57,822 nt of DNA from Arthrobacter sp. ES3-54 (GTDB lineage Bacteria > Actinomycetota > Actinomycetes > Actinomycetales > Micrococcaceae), in contig NZ_JAQFIF010000020.1 of the NCBI RefSeq assembly GCF_029504395.1, forward strand, positions 1 to 57,822, in the 5' to 3' direction. Shown one piece after another: positions 8,608 to 16,753 of this stretch. The position numbers and the translations under genes are program-made. The notes beneath the pieces were generated by a model. The model saw only the letters and a list, made by a program, of their open reading frames with translations, had not been told where the DNA came from and made no database searches. Each line of letters begins with the position of its first letter. Positions within the stretch are counted from its first letter, which is position 1.

Positions 8608-8667
8608 GCGGACCGGCCGGTCTGTCCCTCACGGTGAGGGGCAGGCCGGCCGGTCCGCGTTTGTCTT
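8608..8667 (+). terminator. intrinsic terminator after the ureohydrolase operon
   Basis: GCGGACCGGCCGG (8608-8620) pairs perfectly with CCGGCCGGTCCGC (8646-8658). The loop forms a second nested stem (CCCTCAC with GTGAGGG). A T-rich run GTTTGTCTTT follows. This is a strong rho-independent terminator. Confidence 0.85.
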
Positions 8668-8721
8668 TAAGTCCCCTTTCGGCGCCCTTTTAGCGCCCGC
8701 GTGGCACCTCTCACGGAAGAG

Positions 8722-8767
8722 TTAGTTTCCCGAAGTAACCAATTTAAGATAAAGTTGCCTTGGGCAA
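8722..8767 (+). promoter_or_regulatory. promoter and operator of the marR-exporter operon
   Basis: TTAGTT (8722-8727) and TAAGAT (8745-8750) are spaced 17 bp. The palindrome TTGCC-TTG-GGCAA (8755-8767) lies at the expected transcription start. This arrangement is typical of MarR autorepression. Confidence 0.6.
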
Positions 8768-8787
8768 ACAAAAGAGGGGTGTCCATC

Positions 8788-9273
8788 ATGTCAGTTGAAT
8801 CCAACGCTGCCGCCAAACTCGTCTACCAAATCTTCGACCTCCAGCGCGCCGTCCGCTGCGTTGCCGCCGCCAGCCTGCGCGGGCAGGACACCGGAGTGGC
8901 GCTTCAGGGCGTTCTTCGCTTTGTGGGGGAGGGCGAATCCCGGGCCACGCATCTTGCGGAGCGGCTCGGCGTCAGCGCGCCGGTCCTCAGCCGGCACATC
9001 GCCGAGCTCGAGGAGCACGGCTATGTTGTCCGCCGGCCGGACCCCGAAGACGGCCGCGCGCAGCTGATCGCTCTGTCGGCCACCGGCGCGGAGAAACTGC
9101 GCGTCATCGAGGACCAGCGGACGGCCGCCCTCCAGGGCCTGCTGCAGGACTGGAGCCAGGACGACGTCGAACTGACGGCGCGCACCCTCGAAAAACTTGC
9201 TGAGTCCCTCAGGACTTCAGCCCGGGCAACGACGGCCGGACCCACGAATACGACCGAAATTGTTGAGGAGTAG
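8788..9273 (+). CDS. MarR-family regulator
   Basis: A 161-residue winged-helix repressor. The recognition region THLAERLGVSAPVLSRHIAE (about residues 50-70) and the wing RPDPEDGRAQLIALSATG are typical MarR. The ATG at 8788 was chosen because AGAGGGG precedes it; an upstream in-frame GTG would lie inside the promoter. It is four bases upstream of a DHA2 drug exporter, so it most likely represses itself and the exporter until a toxic ligand binds. Confidence 0.92.
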   Translation: MSVESNAAAKLVYQIFDLQRAVRCVAAASLRGQDTGVALQGVLRFVGEGESRATHLAERLGVSAPVLSRHIAELEEHGYVVRRPDPEDGRAQLIALSATGAEKLRVIEDQRTAALQGLLQDWSQDDVELTARTLEKLAESLRTSARATTAGPTNTTEIVEE

Positions 9274-9277
9274 ATAT

Positions 9278-11497
9278 ATGGCTAGCCACGCTGCCGCCAC
9301 GGGGCCGGACACTGCGCTGTTGAACACTGCGCCGTCGGGCCTTCCGCCGAGGGCGCCCCGCGCATCCCACCCCGCCGCAGAACCTGCGGCGATGACTCAC
9401 CGCCAGATCATGGAGGCGCTCACTGGGCTGCTGGCGGCGTTCTTCACCGCCATCCTGAGCAGCACGATCGTTGCCAACGCGCTGCCCACCATCATGTCCG
9501 AGCTCAAGGGCACCCAGACGGACTTCGCCTGGGTGATCACCGCCGCGCTGCTGGCCAACGCGGCCACCACGCCGATCTGGGGCAAGCTGGCGGACCTCTT
9601 CAACAAGAAGGTCCTTGTCCAGCTGAGCATTGTGATCTTCGTGGCCGGCTCCGTCATGGCCGGCCTGTCCGAGACCATCCCGCTGCTGCTGACCGCCCGT
9701 GTCATCCAGGGCATCGCCATGGGCGGGCTCACCGCCCTGGCCCAGGCCATCATCGGATCCATGATCCCGCCTCGGGACCGCGGAAAATACTCCGGCTACA
9801 TGGGCGGCGTCATGGCCGTGGGCACTGCCGGCGGCCCGCTGCTCGGCGGCTTCATTGTCGACAGCCCGCTGGGGTGGCGCTGGACCTTCTTCGTCTGCGT
9901 CCCGCTCGCGGTGGTGGCGCTCATCCTGCTGCAGGTCACTCTGAAAATCCAGCACGTCAAGCGCCCCGCCAAGATCGACTGGCTCGGCTCCATACTCTTG
10001 ACCTCCGGCGTCAGTCTGCTGCTCATCTGGGTCTCCTTCGCCGGCAACCCGGACTACTACGACTGGTGGTCGTGGCAGTCCGTCGTTATGGTGGGCGGCG
10101 GTGTCCTGCTCCTGGGCCTGCTGGTGCTGGTGGAATCCCGGGTGGCGCAGCCCATCATCCCGCTCAACATCATCTCGGAGCGGACCACTGCCCTCGCGAT
10201 CCTCGCCTCGGTGGCCGTTGGCGTGGGCATGTTCGGTTCCTCGACGTTCCTCGGCCAGTACTTCCAGGTGGCACGCGGTGCCACCCCCACCGAGGCCGGC
10301 CTGCTCACGCTGCCCATGATCGCGGGCAACCTGATCGGTTCGGTTGCCTCGGGCATGCTCATCAGCCGCACCGGCAAGTGGAAGCGGTACCTGGTGGCCG
10401 GCGCCATCCTGCTGATCGGCGGCCTCGGCCTGGCCGGCAGCATGGACCACACCACTGACCTGTGGCTGACCGGCATCTACACGGCCATCCTCGGCGTTGG
10501 TCTGGGCCTGCTGATGCAGAACCTCGTGCTCGCCGTCCAGAACACGGTCCAGGCCAAGGACATCGGCACTGCCAGCGCCTCGGTTGCCTTCTTCCGGTCC
10601 GTCGGCGGAGCGATCGGCGTCTCGGTCCTCGGCGCCGTACTGGGCAACCGGGTCAAGGAGCTCGTGGTGGAGGGACTCGCCTCCGCCGGAATCCAGGTTC
10701 CGGCCGGATCTGCCGGTGCCAGCATGGACCTCAAGGACATGCCGGCACCGATCCGCGACATCATGCGGGCCGCGTACGGCGACGCGATCGCTGAGGTCTT
10801 CCTGATCTCTGCGATCATCGGCCTCGTGGCGCTGGTTGCCATCCTGTTCATCAAGGAACGCCCGCTGCGCCGCACCGTCGATGTCCGTCCGGAACCTGCC
10901 GAGCAAGCAGGCGATGCCGCCACCGATGCCGCTGTGGCGGCCGCCGGGGGCGCGGCGGCAACGGCTTTGGGGAATGCCGGGAACGACGCCGTCCGGGCAG
11001 TTCCGTCCGACGGCGGTGCCGGCATCGTGGACCTGGACCGGGAATTCATCGAGGTGCTCAGCCGGGAGCGCGCTGAATCCCGTTTCCCGGATGCCGCCCG
11101 CCGGGAAGCCGACCTCGGCTTTGGAGCCAGCGTTGGTTCCGGCCGCGATTCGGGTGCAGCGGAGTCCGGTGCGGAGTTGGGTGCGGAGCGGGCAGCCGAG
11201 AGGGAAGGTGTCCGGCAGCGGGCCCGGACCTTGGTGGCCGAGAACCGAGCCGACGTGGCCGACGTCGTACCCGTGATGCTGCAGACCCAGCAGCTGCTGG
11301 CGGAGCAACAGCTCCAGCTGGCGGACGCGCTGCGCGCTGTGCACGAGCAGGCCGCAGAGCAAAGAGCGATCGCCGCGGAACAGGCCCGGGTTGCCGCAGA
11401 GCTCACGGTCCTGCGCCGCCAGCTTGCCAAGGAGCGCAAGATGCAGCGCGCGGCGGCCGACTACATCGCCACCCACGGCCGGCACCGCACCGAGTAG
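9278..11497 (+). CDS. DHA2-type MFS drug exporter with long coiled-coil tail
   Basis: A 739-residue 14-helix exporter of the EmrB/QacA group. A 40-residue cytoplasmic N-tail precedes the first membrane segment. SSTIVANALPTIMSEL, the region around RVIQGIAMGG, and GTAGGPLLGG (motif C) are family hallmarks. GAGGAG precedes the ATG. The transporter core ends near residue 526, where a normal DHA2 protein stops soon after. Here about 210 more residues follow: an Ala/Gly-rich linker, then a Gln/Glu/Ala-rich helix (about 660-730) that looks like a coiled coil. That tail is unusual and may serve oligomerisation or partner binding. Confidence 0.9.
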   Translation: MASHAAATGPDTALLNTAPSGLPPRAPRASHPAAEPAAMTHRQIMEALTGLLAAFFTAILSSTIVANALPTIMSELKGTQTDFAWVITAALLANAATTPIWGKLADLFNKKVLVQLSIVIFVAGSVMAGLSETIPLLLTARVIQGIAMGGLTALAQAIIGSMIPPRDRGKYSGYMGGVMAVGTAGGPLLGGFIVDSPLGWRWTFFVCVPLAVVALILLQVTLKIQHVKRPAKIDWLGSILLTSGVSLLLIWVSFAGNPDYYDWWSWQSVVMVGGGVLLLGLLVLVESRVAQPIIPLNIISERTTALAILASVAVGVGMFGSSTFLGQYFQVARGATPTEAGLLTLPMIAGNLIGSVASGMLISRTGKWKRYLVAGAILLIGGLGLAGSMDHTTDLWLTGIYTAILGVGLGLLMQNLVLAVQNTVQAKDIGTASASVAFFRSVGGAIGVSVLGAVLGNRVKELVVEGLASAGIQVPAGSAGASMDLKDMPAPIRDIMRAAYGDAIAEVFLISAIIGLVALVAILFIKERPLRRTVDVRPEPAEQAGDAATDAAVAAAGGAAATALGNAGNDAVRAVPSDGGAGIVDLDREFIEVLSRERAESRFPDAARREADLGFGASVGSGRDSGAAESGAELGAERAAEREGVRQRARTLVAENRADVADVVPVMLQTQQLLAEQQLQLADALRAVHEQAAEQRAIAAEQARVAAELTVLRRQLAKERKMQRAAADYIATHGRHRTE

Positions 11498-11604
11498 CGC
11501 CGGTTTACGGTACCGGCCCGGCCCGCACCGGACCGGCACGTACCGGACCGTGCACCGCCGGACTGTGCAGTACCGGACCGTGCACCGCTGTGCCGGATCC
11601 CAGA
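11498..11604 (+). repeat. tandem ACCGGACCG-type repeats after the exporter
   Basis: The 19-mer GTACCGGACCGTGCACCGC occurs at 11540-11558 and again at 11570-11588, and degenerate versions of ACCGGACCG fill 11510-11540. The run lies directly between the exporter stop and its terminator and has no coding potential I can support. Confidence 0.75.
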
Positions 11605-11638
11605 GGCCCCGCGGCCGCCCCAGGGCAGCCGCGGGGCC
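11605..11638 (+). terminator. hairpin terminator after the exporter
   Basis: GGCCCCGCGGC (11605-11615) and GCCGCGGGGCC (11628-11638) form a perfect 11-bp stem with a 12-base loop, followed by TTCG. There is no long T tract, so efficiency is uncertain. Confidence 0.65.
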
Positions 11639-11900
11639 TTCGCCGGCTGGCCTTCGCGGACCTGCATTTGCGCGGCAGGACCGCGGCAGGGCTGCGGGCA
11701 GACGCTTAAGTACGTCGTTTGGATGATATTCAGTGTCCCGTGTTCCACCCGGGCGGGGGATTTCGTAGAGTTGGGTGGCTAATGGCTGTCGGTCCCGTGG
11801 GCTAGTCTCCAATCAGCTTTCCAATGAACTTGTTTTGTTCGGTTTTTATTTGGTTTTGTTCGGTCTTCGTAAATTTCAGTCTTCGTAAGGACTCGTGGGC
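11639..11900 (+). promoter_or_regulatory. upstream region of the ABC exporter with paired direct repeats
   Basis: No gene is seen here. GTTTTGTTCGGT occurs exactly at 11832-11843 and 11853-11864, 21 bp apart (two helical turns). CTTCGTAA occurs at 11865-11872 and 11881-11888. The T-rich composition stands out from the surrounding GC-rich DNA. Two same-face repeats directly before a drug-exporter operon suggest a regulator site or a leader RNA element; the last repeat includes the ribosome site AAGGA. Confidence 0.45.
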
Positions 11901-13634
11901 ATGCTCGTCACTCTCATGCGGCGCTATTCCAAGCCGTATCTGCCATACATCGCGGCTGTGGTCATCTTTCAATTGGCTTCGACCATCGCGGCGTTGTACC
12001 TCCCCAGCCTCAATGCCCAGATCATCGACGAGGGCGTTTCCCGCGGCGATACGGACTACATCTGGCGCACCGGCGGGGTCATGCTCGGCGTCTCCCTGAT
12101 CCAGGTGGCCACCGCGATCGCCGGCGTCTACTTCGGTTCGAAGGCTGCGATGGCGTTCGGCCGTGACCTGCGCCGCGGTGTCTTCCGCAAGGTGAGCAGC
12201 TTCTCGGCGCGGGACGTCAACCTCTTCGGCGCACCCACCCTCATCACACGTGGCACCAACGACGTGCAGCAGGTCCAGATGCTCATGCTCATGGCACTGA
12301 ACTTCATGGTGGCCACGCCCATCATGTGCATCGGCGGGATCTTCATGGCTTTGCGCGAGGACCTCAACCTGTCCTGGCTCGTCTGGGTTTCTGTGCCCCT
12401 GCTCATCGTTGTGGTGGGCTACCTTGTGGTCCGCCTCATGCCGCTCTTCCGTTCCATGCAGGAGAAGATCGACCGGCTCAACGGTGTCCTCCGCGAGCAG
12501 ATCATCGGCATCCGCGTGGTCCGGGCCTTCGTGCGCGAACCCCACGAGGCCGAGCGCTTCGGTGCGGCCAACAAGGACCTCACCGACGTCTCGCTGAAGA
12601 TCGGCTCCTTGTTCGTCCTGATGTTCCCCGCCATTGGCATGATCCTGCATGTCTCCACGGCCGCCGTGCTGTGGTTCGGTGGCCAGCGTGTCGATGCCGG
12701 CGAAATGCAGGTCGGCTCGCTGACCGCCTTCCTCCAGTACCTGTTGCAGATCCTCATGGCCGTCATGATGGGCACCTTCATGGCCATGATGATTCCCCGC
12801 GCCTCGGTCTGCGCCGACCGGATCGGTGAAGTGCTCGACGTCGAACCCTCCATCCACGAATCGCTCACCCCGGTGGCGCCGGCCGCAAGGGCCGGTCGCG
12901 TTGAATTCCGCAACGTGACCTTCGCCTACCCCGGGGCCGAGGCCCCGGTGCTGAGCAACATCAGCTTTACGGCAGAGCCCGGACAGACGGTGGCGATCAT
13001 CGGTTCCACAGGCGCCGGCAAGTCGAGCTTGCTGGCGCTGCTGCCGCGGCTCTACGACGCCGAATCGGGTGAGGTCCTGCTCGACGGCGTCCCCGTCACC
13101 CAACTGGACCGGGCCCAGATCACGCAGCGCGTGGCCATGGTGCCGCAACGGCCCTACCTGTTCTCCGGAACTATTGAGCACAACCTGCGCTTCGGCAAGC
13201 CCGAGGCCACGGACACGGACCTGTGGGAGGCCCTCACGGTCGCCCAGGCCGCGGACTTCGTGCGCGAAAAGAAGGGCGGCCTGGCATCGCGGATCGCCCA
13301 GGGCGGCACCAACGTCTCCGGCGGCCAGCGGCAGCGGCTGTGCATCGCCCGCGCCCTCGTCACCGAACCCAAGGTCTTCCTGTTCGACGACTCGTTCTCT
13401 GCCCTTGACGTCGCCACCGATGCCAGGCTCCGCCGCGCGCTCAAGGCCAAGACGGCCGATGCCACGGTGATCATCGTCGGCCAGCGTGTGTCCACCATCG
13501 CCGATGCGGACCAGATCCTAGTGCTGGACAACGGCAGGATCGTGGACCGCGGAACACATGAGGAACTGTTGGAAAGCTCCAGCACCTATCAGGAAATCGT
13601 CGAATCCCAGCTGAGCGCGGAGGCAGTGGCATGA
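11901..13634 (+). CDS. heterodimeric ABC exporter subunit (degenerate-site NBD)
   Basis: A 577-residue half-transporter: six-helix membrane domain, then an ATPase domain. Walker A is GSTGAGKS (about residue 368) and the signature is the canonical VSGGQRQR (about 471). In Walker B, FLFDDSFSALD, the catalytic glutamate is replaced by aspartate. ATG 11901 is nine bases after AAGGA; GTG 11895 is too close to that site. The stop overlaps the next gene (ATGA). With its partner this makes a TM287/288-like or LmrCD-like multidrug or lipid exporter. Confidence 0.93.
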   Translation: MLVTLMRRYSKPYLPYIAAVVIFQLASTIAALYLPSLNAQIIDEGVSRGDTDYIWRTGGVMLGVSLIQVATAIAGVYFGSKAAMAFGRDLRRGVFRKVSSFSARDVNLFGAPTLITRGTNDVQQVQMLMLMALNFMVATPIMCIGGIFMALREDLNLSWLVWVSVPLLIVVVGYLVVRLMPLFRSMQEKIDRLNGVLREQIIGIRVVRAFVREPHEAERFGAANKDLTDVSLKIGSLFVLMFPAIGMILHVSTAAVLWFGGQRVDAGEMQVGSLTAFLQYLLQILMAVMMGTFMAMMIPRASVCADRIGEVLDVEPSIHESLTPVAPAARAGRVEFRNVTFAYPGAEAPVLSNISFTAEPGQTVAIIGSTGAGKSSLLALLPRLYDAESGEVLLDGVPVTQLDRAQITQRVAMVPQRPYLFSGTIEHNLRFGKPEATDTDLWEALTVAQAADFVREKKGGLASRIAQGGTNVSGGQRQRLCIARALVTEPKVFLFDDSFSALDVATDARLRRALKAKTADATVIIVGQRVSTIADADQILVLDNGRIVDRGTHEELLESSSTYQEIVESQLSAEAVA

Positions 13635-15718
13635 GCACCAACGAGAAAGTCTCCACCACTTCGGCCGCGGCCGACACGACCGCAACCGACACCACCGCGG
13701 CCGGTACAGCCGGAACCGACGTGATGGAGGACGACTTCATCGAGGAGGAGTACACGCCCGGCGAAGCCGACGGCGGCATGTTTGGCGGTGTGCCGGCCAA
13801 GAAGGCCCAGCACTTCTGGCCCTCGGCCAAACGGCTCATGGGGCTGCTGAAACCCGAGCGCGCCGGCATCATCGTCGTGCTCGCCATGGTGACGGTCGCC
13901 GTCGTCCTCAACGTCATTGCACCGAGGATCCTGGGCCAGGCCATGGACGTGATCTTCGCGGGAGTGGTCGGCAAGCAGCTCCCGGCCGGTGCCACCAAGG
14001 AGCAGTTCATCGACGGGCTGCGCTCCCAGGGCCAGAACAACTTCGCCGACATGCTGGCCAAGATGGACGTAGTGCCGGGCACGGGCATCGATTTCCAGAA
14101 GCTCGCGTTCCTCATCAGCGTGGTGCTGGTGATGTACTTCGTCGCCAACATCTTTCTGTGGCTCCAGGGCTATGTGCTCAACGTGCTGGTCATGCGCGTG
14201 GTCCGCACCCTGCGCGATGACACCGAGAAGAAACTCAACAAGCTCCCGCTGAACTACTTCGACACCCGCCAGCGCGGCGACATCCTCTCCCGCGTCACCA
14301 ACGACGTCGACAACATCCAGCAGGCGCTCCAGCAGGCCTTCGCGCAGCTCGTGAACTCGGCCCTGACGGTCCTCGGGATCGTGATCATGATGTTCATCGT
14401 GTCCTGGCAGCTGGCCCTGATCGCGCTCGTCGCCCTCCCGCTCTCCGGCGTGGCTGCCGGCATCATCGGCGCCCGCAGCCAGAAGCTCTTCGCCGCCCAG
14501 TGGAAGAACACCGGTGAACTCAACGGCCAGATAGAGGAATCGTTCTCCGGCCACGACCTAGTCCGCGTGTTCGGCCGCGACGCCGACATGCTGGCCCGCT
14601 TCGACGAGCGCAACGAGGAACTCTACAAGGCCAGCTTCGGTGCCCAGTTCGTCTCCGGCATGATCATGCCGGTCATGCAGTTTGTCTCCTACCTCAGCTA
14701 CGTGGGGATCGCCGTCGTCGGTGGGCTGCGCGTGGCCTCCGGCGCCATGAGCCTGGGCGACGCCACCGCGTTCATCCAGTACTCGCGCGAGTTCACCCAG
14801 CCGCTGGGGCAGATGGCCGGCATGGCCAACATGCTGCAGTCCGGCGTCGCCTCCGCCGAGCGGGTCTTCGAATTCCTCGACGCCGACGAACAAGACGCCG
14901 AGACCGCCACCGAGCACCTCCCGGCGAAGACGGACGGACACGTCGAATTCCAGCACGTCACCTTCAGCTACACGCCGGACAGGCCGCTGATCGAGGACCT
15001 GTCCTTCACGGCCGAACCCGGACACACGGTGGCGATCGTGGGACCGACCGGGGCGGGCAAGACCACCCTGGTCAACCTCGTGATGCGCTTCTACGAACTC
15101 AACGCCGGCAGCATCACCCTGGACGGGGTGGACATCACCCGGCTGAGCCGTTCGGAGCTGCGCGCCAAGGTGGGCATGGTGCTGCAGGACGCCTGGCTGT
15201 TCGGCGGAACCATCTACGAGAACATTCGTTACGGCAAGCTGGACGCCACCGAGGACCAGATCATGGCGGCGGCCAAGGCCACGTTCGTGGACCGCTTCGT
15301 CCGCGCGCTGCCGGACGGCTACAACTCGGTCATTGACGAAGAAGGCAACAACGTCAGCGCCGGCGAAAAACAGCTGATCACCATTGCCCGGGCCTTCGTG
15401 GCGAACCCGTCGCTGCTGATTCTGGACGAGGCCACGAGTTCCGTGGATACCCGCACCGAAGCCCTGGTCCAGAAGGCCATGGCCGCGTTGCGCACGGAAC
15501 GCACCAGCTTCGTCATCGCCCACCGCCTCTCCACCATCCGGGACGCGGACACCATCCTTGTCATGGAGGACGGGCAGATCGTCGAGCAGGGCCGGCACGC
15601 CCAGCTGCTGGCCATGCAGGGCGCTTACTACCGGCTGTACATGTCCCAGTTCGCCGGTGAGGACGCGGACACGGCCTTGCTGGATCCCGCGGAGGACCCG
15701 ACGGCGGTGCACAGCTGA
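13631..15718 (+). CDS. heterodimeric ABC exporter subunit (catalytic NBD)
   Basis: A 695-residue half-transporter with an acidic, Thr-rich N-tail of about 75 residues, a six-helix membrane domain and an ATPase domain. Walker A GPTGAGKT (about residue 471) and Walker B LLILDEATSSVD with the catalytic Glu (about 597) are intact. The signature is altered to VSAGEKQ in place of SGGQ. This is the complement of the upstream subunit, giving one canonical and one degenerate ATP site. A loop of roughly 60 residues (KQLPAGATKEQF onward) is inserted between the first two helices. It overlaps the upstream gene by four bases. Confidence 0.94.
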   Translation: MSTNEKVSTTSAAADTTATDTTAAGTAGTDVMEDDFIEEEYTPGEADGGMFGGVPAKKAQHFWPSAKRLMGLLKPERAGIIVVLAMVTVAVVLNVIAPRILGQAMDVIFAGVVGKQLPAGATKEQFIDGLRSQGQNNFADMLAKMDVVPGTGIDFQKLAFLISVVLVMYFVANIFLWLQGYVLNVLVMRVVRTLRDDTEKKLNKLPLNYFDTRQRGDILSRVTNDVDNIQQALQQAFAQLVNSALTVLGIVIMMFIVSWQLALIALVALPLSGVAAGIIGARSQKLFAAQWKNTGELNGQIEESFSGHDLVRVFGRDADMLARFDERNEELYKASFGAQFVSGMIMPVMQFVSYLSYVGIAVVGGLRVASGAMSLGDATAFIQYSREFTQPLGQMAGMANMLQSGVASAERVFEFLDADEQDAETATEHLPAKTDGHVEFQHVTFSYTPDRPLIEDLSFTAEPGHTVAIVGPTGAGKTTLVNLVMRFYELNAGSITLDGVDITRLSRSELRAKVGMVLQDAWLFGGTIYENIRYGKLDATEDQIMAAAKATFVDRFVRALPDGYNSVIDEEGNNVSAGEKQLITIARAFVANPSLLILDEATSSVDTRTEALVQKAMAALRTERTSFVIAHRLSTIRDADTILVMEDGQIVEQGRHAQLLAMQGAYYRLYMSQFAGEDADTALLDPAEDPTAVHS

Positions 15719-15843
15719 GCGCCGTCGGGCGCCCCGCCGGGGAGGCCCCGGCCGGGGCAGTACCAGCAGGGGAGGGCGCATCCGGGGCAGGCCCCGGGGA
15801 GGGCCCAACAGGGGAAGGCCCAGGCACGGAGCCCCGGCGCCTC
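15719..15843 (+). repeat. imperfect GGGG-rich tandem repeats
   Basis: Units of about 12-16 bases beginning GGGGAGGC, GGGGCAG, GGGGAGGGC or GGGGAAGGC run from the ABC stop to the thioesterase start. The frame of the following gene stays open through this region, so it could be a low-complexity N-terminus, but no good start or ribosome site supports that. Confidence 0.5.
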
Positions 15844-16290
15844 GTGGTGGAGGTGCCGATGCGCTGGAGCGACATGGATGCCTACGGGCATATCAACAAC
15901 GTCCAGATTGTCCGGATCCTGGAGGAAGCACGGATCGCGGCGTTCGGGCCGCCCCGGGGCGCCGGGCTGCCCGGAACCGAACCCCGGGTGTCGCTCTTCA
16001 ACGAAATCCCGGAAGGGACCCTGGCGCTCGTGGTCGAGCACAAGATCAGGTACGTCAGGACGCTCGAATACCGGAATGTGCCCGCCGTCGTCCAGCTGTG
16101 GATTGGTGCGGTCAAGGGCGCCAGCTTCGACATCCACTACCTTGTGCAGGATCCCGTCACGCGGGAGGACTGCGTCCGGGCCACGAGCCACCTGGCATTC
16201 GTCAATGAGGCAACCGGACGGGTGCTGCGGCTGACGCCGGAGCAGAAGGAACGGCTGGCCCCGTACACCCGCCCCCACCCGGTCCACTAG
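15844..16290 (+). CDS. acyl-CoA thioesterase (hotdog fold)
   Basis: A 148-residue 4-hydroxybenzoyl-CoA-thioesterase-like protein. RWSDMDAYGHINN near the N-terminus contains the conserved Asp and the hotdog-helix start. KIRYVRTLEYRN and VQLWIGAVKGASFDIHYLV are the family's central strands. It probably hydrolyses an acyl-CoA; the chain length is not predictable. Two adjacent GTG codons at 15844 and 15847 are both possible starts and neither has a clean ribosome site. Confidence 0.85.
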   Translation: MVEVPMRWSDMDAYGHINNVQIVRILEEARIAAFGPPRGAGLPGTEPRVSLFNEIPEGTLALVVEHKIRYVRTLEYRNVPAVVQLWIGAVKGASFDIHYLVQDPVTREDCVRATSHLAFVNEATGRVLRLTPEQKERLAPYTRPHPVH

Positions 16291-16291
16291 C

Positions 16292-16343
16292 TCTACCACC
16301 AGCGTCTACCACCAGCGTCTACCACTAGCCTCTACCACCGTGC
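16292..16343 (+). repeat. four tandem 13-bp repeats
   Basis: TCTACCACCAGCG occurs at 16292-16304 and 16305-16317, with degenerate copies at 16318-16330 and 16331-16343. It begins just after the thioesterase stop codon. Confidence 0.9.
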
Positions 16344-16397
16344 CGGTGGGGCTCCTACAATGAACAACTCCGGACGCTCTAAGGAGGCGTGGTCGTT

Positions 16398-16661
16398 GTG
16401 AACATGGGCAAGAACATGCACAAGAGGCACACTCGCAAGAAGAATTGGAAAGAACTCTCGCCGATGGCACGGTTCGGAACAATCGTGGCGGCCACCGTTC
16501 AGCTGACGCTGCTCATTGCTGCCCAGACGGACATCAACCGGCGGCCGGCCGAGGAGATCAGGGGCAGCAAGGCGCTGTGGCGGTTTGCCACCTTTGTGAA
16601 CTTCATTGGCCCGGCCACGTATTTCACCGTCGGTGTGAAGCACCGGTCTACCGCGAAGTAG
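16398..16661 (+). CDS. small membrane protein with PLDc_N-like domain
   Basis: An 87-residue protein with a basic N-terminus and two hydrophobic segments. QTDINRRPAEEIRGSKALWR followed by FVNFIGPATYF matches the two-helix domain found at the N-terminus of phospholipase-D-like cardiolipin synthases, here without a catalytic domain. Perfect AAGGAGG (16381-16387) precedes; GTG 16398 is the best-spaced start, ATG 16404 the alternative. Role unknown. Confidence 0.75.
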   Translation: MNMGKNMHKRHTRKKNWKELSPMARFGTIVAATVQLTLLIAAQTDINRRPAEEIRGSKALWRFATFVNFIGPATYFTVGVKHRSTAK

Positions 16662-16725
16662 GTGCAGCGGTGCGCTTGGCTGCGGTCTACTGAACGGTAG
16701 CTTTGGGGCGGCGTTAAATGCGCGC

Positions 16726-16751
16726 GTTCAGTTTAAGCCTGTAAATTGAAC
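16726..16751 (+). promoter_or_regulatory. inverted repeat at the mcrB start
   Basis: GTTCAGTTTA (16726-16735) and TAAATTGAAC (16742-16751) are inverted arms with one mismatch and a 6-bp spacer. The mcrB ATG follows two bases later at 16754. TAAATT could be a -10, which would make the transcript leaderless or nearly so. A repressor site is the simplest reading. Confidence 0.5.
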
Positions 16752-16753
16752 GT

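Noticed and set aside
9209..11812. 867-codon minus-strand open frame
   Set aside because: It lies opposite marR, the exporter and the repeats, has no recognisable domain, and ends in sequence encoded by the tandem repeats. It is a shadow frame.
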